Shown here piece after piece: positions 23,755 through 30,548 of a DNA stretch of 30,548 nucleotides. The DNA lies in IMG/VR virus record IMGVR_UViG_3300003981_000006, positions 1 through 30,548 of that record, one strand, 5' to 3'. Position 1 is the first letter of the stretch. Every line of letters begins with the position of its first letter. The notes below the pieces were generated by a model. It had not been told where the DNA came from, searched no databases, and saw only the letters and a list, made by a program, of their open reading frames with translations. Position numbers and translations under genes: made by a program. This DNA comes from a virus.

Positions 23755-24024
23755 ATGAAAAGCATAAAAACAGTTCATGAAGATGAAACTATTGATTATA
23801 GAAAGGAAAATGGAGAAATCCATCTAGAAGATGGACATACTATTGAAGTTATTAATGTGTATCAAGAATGGTGGGTAAATAATAATCATACAATAGAAGA
23901 TAGACCAACTATTGAACAAGCTAATAGAGATAAAGAATGGATGTTAAATGGTGAAAAAATATCTGAAAATGAATTTTTAGACTTTTTAAAAAATAAAACT
24001 AAAAAAGAAATTCAATTTGAATAA
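23755..24024 (+). CDS. EDGPA-repeat protein 4, degenerate (2 decayed repeats)
   Basis: This 89-residue protein keeps both caps intact (MKSIKTVHEDETIDYRKENG and KKISENEFLDFLKNKTKKEIQFE-type), but the two repeats in between are changed: HLEDGHTIE and TIEDRPTIE instead of HREDGPAIE, and W-free strands such as INVYQEWWVNN. The frame is open and the ribosome binding site AAAAGGAAACTG is kept, so it is still translated in principle. It may be a decaying copy or a shortened form with a new role. Confidence 0.75.
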   Translation: MKSIKTVHEDETIDYRKENGEIHLEDGHTIEVINVYQEWWVNNNHTIEDRPTIEQANRDKEWMLNGEKISENEFLDFLKNKTKKEIQFE

Positions 24025-24046
24025 TTAAGCATTTAAAAGGAAATTG

Positions 24047-25144
24047 ATGAAAAGTATAAAAACAGTTCTTGAAAACGGAACCATTGAATATAGGAATGAA
24101 AACGGAGAACTTCATAGAGAAGATGGACCTGCTGTTGAATTTATTAATAGTGATAGAGAATGGTATTTACATGGAGAACGTCATAGAGAAGATGGACCAG
24201 CTATTGAATATGCTAATGGTGATAAAGTATGGTTTTTAAATGGAAAACTTCAAAGAGAAGATGGACCAGCGATTGAACGAGCTAATGGTGACAAGTATTG
24301 GTATATGCATAATAAACGTCATAGAGAAGATGGACCAGCGATTGAACGAGCTAATGGTGACAAGTATTGGTATATGCATGATAAACTTCATCGAGAAGAT
24401 GGACCAGCGATTGAACGAGCTAATGGTGACAAAGAATGGAGGATAAAAGGTAAACGTCATAGAGAAGATGGACCAACTATTGAAACTAATGATGGCAATA
24501 AAGAATGGTATAAAAATGGAGAACGTCATCGAGAAGATGGACCAGCTTCTATTAGAGCTAATGGCAATAAAGAATGGTATAAAAATGGAGAACTTCATAG
24601 AGAAGATGGACCAGCTATTGAATATGTTAATGGTACCAAAGAATGGTACAAAAATAGTGAACTTCATAGAGAAGATGGACCAGCTATTGAATATGTTAAT
24701 GGTACCAAAGAGTGGTATATAAATGGGGGACGTCATAGAGAAGAGGGTCCTGCTATTGAATATGCTAATGGTGCCAAAGAGTGGTATATAGATAATAAAT
24801 TACACAGAAAAGATGGACCAGCTATTGAATATGATAATGGAGATAAATATTGGTATGCAAACGGAAGACGACATAGAGAAAATGGTCCAGCTATTGAATA
24901 TGATAATGGAGATAAATATTGGTACATAAATGGAAAATTCCATAGGGAAGATGGTCCAGCTGTTGAATGTGCTAATGGTGATAAAGAATGGTATTTAAAT
25001 GGAAAACGTCATCGAGAAGATGGTCCAGCTATTGTACATTACGATGGTAATAAATATTGGTATTTAAATGGCAATAAGATACAAGAAAAAGAATTTTTAA
25101 TTTTTTTAAAAAATCAAATAAAAAAAGAAATTCATTTTGAATAG
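24047..25144 (+). CDS. EDGPA-repeat protein 5 (14 repeats)
   Basis: At 365 residues this is the longest of the group, with about 14 repeats of 23 residues (69 bases) between the common caps. I placed the start at the ATG at 24047 to match the paralogues; a TTG lies one codon upstream. Several repeats are almost identical in DNA: three copies near 24261, 24330 and 24399 (offset 69), and a further close pair in 24590-24720, so repeats were recently duplicated in tandem. Late repeats vary the core (HREEGPA, HRKDGPA, HRENGPA). The ribosome binding site AAAAGGAAATTG precedes it; a bidirectional terminator follows. Confidence 0.85.
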   Translation: MKSIKTVLENGTIEYRNENGELHREDGPAVEFINSDREWYLHGERHREDGPAIEYANGDKVWFLNGKLQREDGPAIERANGDKYWYMHNKRHREDGPAIERANGDKYWYMHDKLHREDGPAIERANGDKEWRIKGKRHREDGPTIETNDGNKEWYKNGERHREDGPASIRANGNKEWYKNGELHREDGPAIEYVNGTKEWYKNSELHREDGPAIEYVNGTKEWYINGGRHREEGPAIEYANGAKEWYIDNKLHRKDGPAIEYDNGDKYWYANGRRHRENGPAIEYDNGDKYWYINGKFHREDGPAVECANGDKEWYLNGKRHREDGPAIVHYDGNKYWYLNGNKIQEKEFLIFLKNQIKKEIHFE

Positions 25145-25193
25145 TGTCTAAAAAATTTCTGTAGAGTATTCATACAAATAGACATTTAAAGAC

Positions 25194-25235
25194 AAATATA
25201 GTGACGAGCCAAGGCTCGTCACTATATTTTTTATT
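25194..25235. terminator. Bidirectional terminator, perfect 17-bp stem
   Basis: Positions 25194-25210 pair fully with 25213-25229, loop AA, with T-runs reading out on the right (TTTTTT) and A-rich sequence on the left. It separates the repeat-gene cassette from the convergent primase-helicase gene. Confidence 0.9.
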
Positions 25236-25246
25236 TATACACTTTT

Positions 25247-28222
25247 TTAAAATTCTTTTAATTTTGGTGCATTTGGAATATTATTTTCTTTTATTTTAAT
25301 TCCTGCATTTTCTTCAGCATATTTTACTTCTTCTTCTGCTAATTGTGTTTCTCCTGAACTTAAAACCTCTTGAGGATTCATTTTTTTAATTTTTGTTTGT
25401 ATTCTTTTAATTTTTTTAGAAATTTCAGGAACATATTCCAGAATCTGATTATTAATTTCCAAAGAGTTATTTAATTTTGATTTATCAATTATTAAAAGAA
25501 CTTCCCCATTTTTTATTTCGATAGTAATACCAAAAAATTCTAGATTATTATTTGCTAAAAATCTTTGAACAGATGTACTTACTTTATAATTAAGACTATT
25601 TAAATATCTATTTATAAGAGTTAATGAAATACTGCCTGCTTTACTTTCAAATTGGGATCTGATTTGATCCAGTAATTCAAGATTGTTCTTCATTATTAAA
25701 GAATCCGCAACATTTTCATTCAATTGTAATCCGATTTCTTTCCATTCTCCTCGTAACATTTGCAGGATTAATTCTCCAGCTGGGTGCATTTTTAGAATTT
25801 GTGTCCAAAAAGTAGCATTTTTTAAATTTGTCATAGCTTTTGGTTTATTTAATTTCGTATTTAAGATAATACTCCAAAAAGTTTCCAGTTCCGATTTAAC
25901 ATTTTCAATAAATTTATCTATCGTTAATCCTAAACTAGTTACTAATTCTAATAATGTGATCTCAGAGTTAAAATATACTATTCTTCTATCAGTACTCGGA
26001 TGTCTAGCAGGAACTTGACCATTACTAAACATTAGTATATTAAAGCTTCTTGTTTTACTTTGAGTATCAACACCTTTTTTCTCAATTAACATTTTCTCAG
26101 AACCAGAAATAAGTTTTAAAGCATCATTACTTTTTTGTGTACTGAAATCTCCTTCATCTAAAACTAGTAATGAACAAGCTTCTAAAATACTATTAAAATT
26201 ACTTAATAAACGATCAGTGCTTAAAATTTTAGTAAATTCCGAGTTAACAAACCATTCCATTATAGTACTTACAAATAAATTTTTTCCCGCTCCAGGTACT
26301 CCAAAAAAGACTGGGATGGTTGGTAAAACATAATGATTAGCTGTTGCCACAAGCCAGTTTATAAACCATTGTAAATCGCCTTTTTGTACCAATTGTAGAA
26401 TATATTTAAACGTCCAAGGAGTTTTTTCTCGAAGCATTATAATAGTATCTTCAATATTTAATTTTTCTTCAAAGTCTTCTGATAATTTATCAGCTGCTAT
26501 ATTTGCGTTTGTATAATGTTTGCTTGGAACCCATAAATTTACAAATTTAATAAAGTTTCTTTGAAATACTGTATCTTTGCCTGGTCGAAACTCTTCAAAT
26601 GCTTCAATAACGATTTTCATTTCAAATTTTCGAGCAAACTCTTTTTGAAAATCATAATCAATATCTTGAATATTTAATTGATTACTTAATACATGATTTG
26701 ACAAAAGATGCATTCCATCAAATGAAAAAGTTTCTCCTGTATCAATATGTCTAATAATACAAGCTCTATTTTTATTAGCAAGTCTATAGTAGACATAATT
26801 TTCAACATCTATTTTATCAATGAGTGTTTCTATTAACTCATCCATTTCCATTTTTTCAAAATCTTTTCTATCGCTTTTCTTAAACTTAATACCAGCAATA
26901 TCTGCAATTTTATTTATTGCGTCACCTTTATTAACATCATATAATTTCATATAAATATCTACAATATTATATGATTCATTATCATGAAAATCTTGAAATT
27001 TTAGAGAATTTCTATAAACTGCCATACTTGCTTTTGATTCTTCATGAAAAGGACATAAAATTTTCCAATAACTACCATGATTTTCAAAAATAATATCTGG
27101 AAATAATTGATTTAACGAAAACCCTCCATTTTCAATAAGATTTTTTAGATTCTGAACTAGTTCATATTCTAAAGGAGATGTATTAACAATATTTAAATTA
27201 TTTTGATTTTGTGCTTTCGCAATTCTAGCATCTTCACTTAATTCTGTTTTATCAAGAAATTTATTTGTCTCAACTGATATTTTGTGAAAACTTTTAGTTA
27301 TTTTTGTATAATACTCTTCAAAATTTTTCTTCTGAACATCTGTGTATGCTGTTGCTAAGATTTCTTGATCTATTTCTGTAATTAAACCAGTAAGTGTATT
27401 TTTTAATTCTTCTTGATTATAAAAATTAAAGATTCCTTCATTTTTTTGTGTTATAAAAGAAGCCATATAATTATATTTATTATTATAAACTCCGGCTAAT
27501 CTTTGTGTATGAGAAATATCTTTAAATGTGCTATCGATTTCCATTTCAATAGGTGTGAAATTTCCCATTAAATCTTTTATAAGAACATCGAATTTTTTAC
27601 CACCTATTATTTCACCAAGCCTATTAAAAATTAATTTAGCATCTTCAGAATACAAATCATCATTAAACTCAAAAGCTATTTGTATACCTCCACCGGAAAC
27701 GATAGAAAATATTGGAGAAGCTAATTTTATATTATATTGGCTAAAATATTTATGTAATTCAAGATAACTTCTTACTATTAATAATTGTATATACTTATTA
27801 TCTAATGTGTATACATGAAAGCGTTCTTTTGAGTTTTTTATATGTGCATCAATATCAAGAACAACTGTGCGAAGTCTTTTGAAAGTGTTTATACTTGGTG
27901 CTACAACGTTGCCTTTTTCATTAAGGTTATTTGGATCATATGTAAATATTCCAGAAGATATTGAGATACCACAATTATGATGGACATTTTCCTGAATTTT
28001 TCTATCCATATATTGTATTATATCTGTTGCATTTTTTAACTGTTTATTATCTGTTATTTGGAAGTCTTTTATATTTTCATATTTTCCTCTATACTCCGGT
28101 TTAACATTTGCTTGAAAAACAACTCTAGCTGTTTCATCTGCATTTAGCTCATCTGTTTTAAATATATTTTTCCAATAATCTCTTATTTGGCTCTGATCTA
28201 GTAGATTTAATGCTGTTGACAT
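25247..28222 (-). CDS. Primase-helicase: AEP-like primase, CHC2-like segment, SF3/D5 helicase
   Basis: This 991-residue protein probably starts replication. I placed the start at 28222 (MSTALNLL), where AAAAGGAAGGATACAAAAA precedes ATG. The N-terminal part has AEP-type primase motifs: VVLDIDAH (120-127), SGGGIQI (176-182) and HTQRLAG (about 238). A segment GSYWKILCPFHEESKASMAVY (near 383-403) is like the CHC2 zinc finger (CPFHxE) but its second cysteine pair is missing. The helicase part has Walker A GVPGAGKN (641-648), Walker B LVLDEGD (686-692), FNILMFSNG (727-735, motif C/sensor) and RR (746-747), as in D5/SF3 helicases. The charged C-terminus (KEEVKYAEENAG-like) may recruit partners. The gene begins just after the stop of the homing endonuclease gene. 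Confidence 0.85.
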   Translation of the reverse strand: MSTALNLLDQSQIRDYWKNIFKTDELNADETARVVFQANVKPEYRGKYENIKDFQITDNKQLKNATDIIQYMDRKIQENVHHNCGISISSGIFTYDPNNLNEKGNVVAPSINTFKRLRTVVLDIDAHIKNSKERFHVYTLDNKYIQLLIVRSYLELHKYFSQYNIKLASPIFSIVSGGGIQIAFEFNDDLYSEDAKLIFNRLGEIIGGKKFDVLIKDLMGNFTPIEMEIDSTFKDISHTQRLAGVYNNKYNYMASFITQKNEGIFNFYNQEELKNTLTGLITEIDQEILATAYTDVQKKNFEEYYTKITKSFHKISVETNKFLDKTELSEDARIAKAQNQNNLNIVNTSPLEYELVQNLKNLIENGGFSLNQLFPDIIFENHGSYWKILCPFHEESKASMAVYRNSLKFQDFHDNESYNIVDIYMKLYDVNKGDAINKIADIAGIKFKKSDRKDFEKMEMDELIETLIDKIDVENYVYYRLANKNRACIIRHIDTGETFSFDGMHLLSNHVLSNQLNIQDIDYDFQKEFARKFEMKIVIEAFEEFRPGKDTVFQRNFIKFVNLWVPSKHYTNANIAADKLSEDFEEKLNIEDTIIMLREKTPWTFKYILQLVQKGDLQWFINWLVATANHYVLPTIPVFFGVPGAGKNLFVSTIMEWFVNSEFTKILSTDRLLSNFNSILEACSLLVLDEGDFSTQKSNDALKLISGSEKMLIEKKGVDTQSKTRSFNILMFSNGQVPARHPSTDRRIVYFNSEITLLELVTSLGLTIDKFIENVKSELETFWSIILNTKLNKPKAMTNLKNATFWTQILKMHPAGELILQMLRGEWKEIGLQLNENVADSLIMKNNLELLDQIRSQFESKAGSISLTLINRYLNSLNYKVSTSVQRFLANNNLEFFGITIEIKNGEVLLIIDKSKLNNSLEINNQILEYVPEISKKIKRIQTKIKKMNPQEVLSSGETQLAEEEVKYAEENAGIKIKENNIPNAPKLKEF

Positions 28223-28239
28223 TTTTTGTATCCTTCCTT

Positions 28240-29544
28240 TTAACATTTTTTATTTTTATTTATTTTGAATCTTAAAATTTCATCGATATAATTTTTAAAA
28301 ATATATGGTATTCTAATAATATCTATATTGTTTGTTTTACAATAATTGTTTTTTATTTGATCTCTTTTTTGTTGTTTTTTAAATTTTTCTTCTCCTCCAA
28401 AAAAATCTATTTTTTGGAAGTGTTGTTCTCCATCATACTCTATTAAAACATCATAATCTGGTAAATAAAAATCAAAAGTTAATCTATTTTTATCTCTGCA
28501 GTTCTTAAATGAATACTGTTCTTTATAAGAAATATTGTTATTGTCCAGATATTTTTTTACTAATATTTCCCCATAACTTCTTGAATGTTCCAGTGAACAT
28601 TCTGGGCAACAAAACACTGATTTTAGATGGTTATCAGGAGTTTGAAAAAAACTCCCATGAACAGGACAAATTATTTCAACTTTTGTATTTCTATTTATGT
28701 ATTTAACTTTTGAATAATCAAAATTGATATGTTTTTTCTTTGATAATTTAAAAAATTCTTCACGTGTTAATGAATTTTTTCCTGAGCATTTCAGGCATCC
28801 ATAGTCAAAATGATTTCCAGGAGTTTGAAAAAAACTCCCATGAACAGGACAAATTATTTCAACTTTAGTATTTCTATTTATATATTTAACTTTTGAATAA
28901 TCATATTTATATTTATGAATAGTATTAAATTTTTCAATAATTTCTTCTTGATTATTTTTAACGCATCCTGAACATTCAGGACATCCAAAACCTCTTTGAT
29001 GAACATCAGGTCTTTGAAAAAAACTTCCATGAATAGGACATATAATTTCAACAGGAGTTGCAAGATTAGTATAATCGACTTTTGAATAATTATATTTATT
29101 ATGAACACTATTAAATTTTTCAATAATTGTTTGATTTGTATATTTATTTTTTTTAACTTTTTCTGGTTTCGAACATTTAGGGCAATTTTGCCGAGATAGA
29201 TGATTTCCAGGAGTTTGAAAAAAACTCCCATGAACAGGACAAATTATTTCAACTTTTGTATTTCTATTTATGTATTTAACTTTTGAATAATCATATTTAT
29301 ATTTATGAATAGTATTAAATTTTTCAATAATTTCTTCTGTTGTTAATTTTTTATTTCCTGCACATTTTGGACAGCCTCTTCCTTTCCAATGTCTTTCAGC
29401 TACTTGATAAAAATCGCCATGTTCGTAACAGATAATTTTTACTTTTTCACTTGCTTTTGTATATATTGTTTTGGAATAATCATATTTATTATTATGAATT
29501 TTTTTAAATCTTTTTATTACTTCGTTTTGAGTCAATGGTGGCAT
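28240..29544 (-). CDS. Homing endonuclease, Vsr-like (EDxHD), with five zinc-repeat units
   Basis: This protein has 434 residues. Residues 1-318 consist of five related units of about 60 residues, each with a KF-x-x-x-H-x-x-x-YDYSK part, then VEIICPVHGSFFQTPxNH and CP-x-C (treble-clef-like zinc-binding repeats, DUF723 type). The C-terminal domain (about 320-434) has a Vsr/PD-(D/E)XK-type nuclease core: SYGEILVKKYL (Glu325), FDFYLPDYDVLIEYDGEQHF (Asp358, Glu369, Asp371, His375), and a later KNNYCKTNNIDIIRI strand. This E-D-x-H-D arrangement is known from free-standing homing endonucleases near split inteins in phage fractured genes. It lies between the primase gene and the intein-bearing beta' fragment. 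The start has a modest site, CAGGAAAACGCAGTT. Confidence 0.82.
   Translation of the reverse strand: MPPLTQNEVIKRFKKIHNNKYDYSKTIYTKASEKVKIICYEHGDFYQVAERHWKGRGCPKCAGNKKLTTEEIIEKFNTIHKYKYDYSKVKYINRNTKVEIICPVHGSFFQTPGNHLSRQNCPKCSKPEKVKKNKYTNQTIIEKFNSVHNKYNYSKVDYTNLATPVEIICPIHGSFFQRPDVHQRGFGCPECSGCVKNNQEEIIEKFNTIHKYKYDYSKVKYINRNTKVEIICPVHGSFFQTPGNHFDYGCLKCSGKNSLTREEFFKLSKKKHINFDYSKVKYINRNTKVEIICPVHGSFFQTPDNHLKSVFCCPECSLEHSRSYGEILVKKYLDNNNISYKEQYSFKNCRDKNRLTFDFYLPDYDVLIEYDGEQHFQKIDFFGGEEKFKKQQKRDQIKNNYCKTNNIDIIRIPYIFKNYIDEILRFKINKNKKC
28811..29338 (-). repeat. Near-identical 138-bp direct repeat in the endonuclease gene
   Basis: Positions 28811-28948 recur at 29201-29338 (offset 390 bases) with few changes; a shorter copy lies at about 28629-28730. 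They encode the zinc-repeat units 4, 2 and 5. Confidence 0.75.
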
Positions 29545-29616
29545 AACTGCGTTTTCCTGAACTATTTATATGAGGCATTCGATGATTTGAAAAATTAAAA
29601 TTCTTTCTATTTATGC

Positions 29617-30548
29617 CTATTTAGTGGCGTTATATAGCCCTAGTTGTGAGTCTGTTTTCACACCCCAATTATGAATAGATAAATTTCCTGTGTGTTTGAA
29701 TTTTGTTTTGTTATGTGGACTAAAATTTTTATCTGCATCTTGAGCAGCTTCTTTTGTAAAAATTCCAAAAACTCCAACTTGATCTCCGTCTGAATTATGC
29801 ACAAACGGCATACCATCCAAAGAAAAATTATGTAAAAAACTACCATCTTGGATTGGAACATCCATTATTAAATCAAACATTTCTTTATCTTCATTAACAG
29901 CTTCTATTTTTTCAAAAATTAGATCAGTACATGGAATCAATTCTATCTTACTATTAAATAAATCCTTTTCGTCAATATTATTTAAAATATTTGGATTAAA
30001 TGAACTAAAAATTCGTTTATTTTTATAATCTATATAGTATCTGAATTTTCTAAAATTGTATTTAAAATCGCTAATAATTTGGGCATCTTCTTTTAAAATT
30101 TTATAGTGATATGGTGAAAATTTGAAACGCACTAAAAATAAACCATCTGATTTACGAATACTGTAACTCGCTTCTAATAAATTGAGAAGAAGACTTATGC
30201 TATAAACATTAAAATTATTTGGAATTGTATTATCTTCTAGAATACCTTTAAGAAATCCTAATTGAAAATTATAATTTGTGTTCGCTATAAGTTGTTTATT
30301 TAATTTATTTTTTTCAAGTAACTTATCTCTAAATATTTTTTGAAATGTATTAAATTTTATTTCATTATTAACTGATTGTCCAACTTTTTTACCAAATTCG
30401 TATGTTAACTCTACTTCTGACTCTGTTTCAGTATTTTTATTATATATGTTAATTGAATCAACATTTCGAGAAGCATTATTAAATGAATATCTATATATAA
30501 TAAAATTATTTTGCATATTTGAAAGAGCGTCTTTCACATTTGTGTGAA
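29617..30548 (-). CDS. RNA polymerase beta' middle fragment fused to an intein C-terminal part (5' end outside window)
   Basis: The frame is open to the right edge; the GTG at 30537 has no ribosome binding site in the visible upstream bases, so it is not a start. Counting from that GTG, residues 1-248 are intein: a degenerate LAGLIDADG-like pair, YEFGKKVGQSVNN (46-58) and FQLGFLKGILEDNTI (91-105), then block F/G MFDLIMDV and HNFSLDGMPFVHN (220-248). Residue 249 is the +1 serine. The 58 extein residues SDGDQVGVFGIFTKEAAQDA...LGLYNATK match beta' from the DGD motif to LGLYYMTR in bacteria. They would continue directly into MQELYNGN of the fragment at 19352. Both LAGLIDADG motifs lack the usual acidic residues, so the endonuclease is probably inactive. 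Confidence 0.82.
   Translation of the reverse strand, partial: HTNVKDALSNMQNNFIIYRYSFNNASRNVDSINIYNKNTETESEVELTYEFGKKVGQSVNNEIKFNTFQKIFRDKLLEKNKLNKQLIANTNYNFQLGFLKGILEDNTIPNNFNVYSISLLLNLLEASYSIRKSDGLFLVRFKFSPYHYKILKEDAQIISDFKYNFRKFRYYIDYKNKRIFSSFNPNILNNIDEKDLFNSKIELIPCTDLIFEKIEAVNEDKEMFDLIMDVPIQDGSFLHNFSLDGMPFVHNSDGDQVGVFGIFTKEAAQDADKNFSPHNKTKFKHTGNLSIHNWGVKTDSQLGLYNATK
29794..30548 (-). other. Intein: C-terminal splicing block and endonuclease remnant
   Basis: The splice site is between Asn (29794-29796) and Ser (29791-29793). The preceding His-Asn and the block F pattern FDLIMDV...HNFSLDG are the standard C-terminal splicing signals. The beginning of the intein, with blocks A and B, is outside the window if it is in this gene at all. 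Confidence 0.82.

Noticed and set aside
22116-25144. Regular 69-bp repeats resembling a CRISPR array
   Set aside because: They are coding repeats of 23 residues in open frames with caps, without uniform repeat-spacer structure.
19352-30548. A group I intron as the cause of the split beta' gene
   Set aside because: The far fragment has intein splicing residues in frame before the extein, and the N fragment is 8 kb away in an order that cis-splicing RNA could not join.
30537-30548. GTG at 30537 as the real start of the intein-beta' gene
   Set aside because: The frame continues to the window edge, and the bases just upstream hold no ribosome binding site; the gene is cut by the edge.

Overview
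The window is a piece of a large, very AT-rich tailed-phage genome. It carries a portal gene (cut by the left edge), a terminase large subunit, virion proteins, a lysis-type cluster, a primase-helicase, a second helicase, an actin-like ParM protein and fragments of a multisubunit-type RNA polymerase beta' subunit. Purine-rich ribosome binding sites (AAAGGA type) precede most genes. A lipobox lipoprotein and an exported lysozyme suggest a Gram-negative, low-GC host. Campylobacterota-like hosts would fit, but the sequence does not settle this. No tRNA, integrase or insertion sequence was seen.

Layout. Positions 1-11833 are leftward: portal, a membrane-anchored protein, a baseplate/tail-like protein, a 1105-residue virion candidate, several small proteins including an Sm-like one, ParM and an SF2 helicase. 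Positions 11834-13320 hold no gene; they contain repeats, promoter-like motifs and a run of hairpins that looks like one large structured RNA. Positions 13321-17124 are rightward: lipoprotein, holin-like protein, coiled-coil protein, a tiny membrane protein, lysozyme and small unknowns. Three of these genes share a duplicated leader. Positions 17194-21950 are leftward: terminase and two beta' fragments. Positions 22003-25229 are a self-contained rightward cassette of five paralogous EDGPA-repeat genes with its own promoter and terminator. Positions 25247-30548 are leftward: primase-helicase, a Vsr-like homing endonuclease and the 5'-truncated reading frame of a third beta' fragment.

The most notable system is the RNA polymerase. 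The beta' N-terminal fragment (20535-21950) stops matching beta' right after the first aspartate of the DxDGD catalytic motif. The rest of the motif (S-DGDQ) and the following 54 or so residues lie about 8 kb away (29620-29793), fused directly behind a recognisable intein C-terminus (...HN|S). The next beta' segment (19352-20521) sits directly downstream of the N-terminal fragment. Joining the three parts gives a continuous beta' sequence. The catalytic centre therefore appears to need protein splicing, probably in trans. A homing endonuclease of the EDxHD type lies next to the intein fragment, as in known fractured genes with split inteins. The N-intein half is not clearly recognisable, and the upstream part of the right-hand gene is outside the window, so trans-splicing is an inference.
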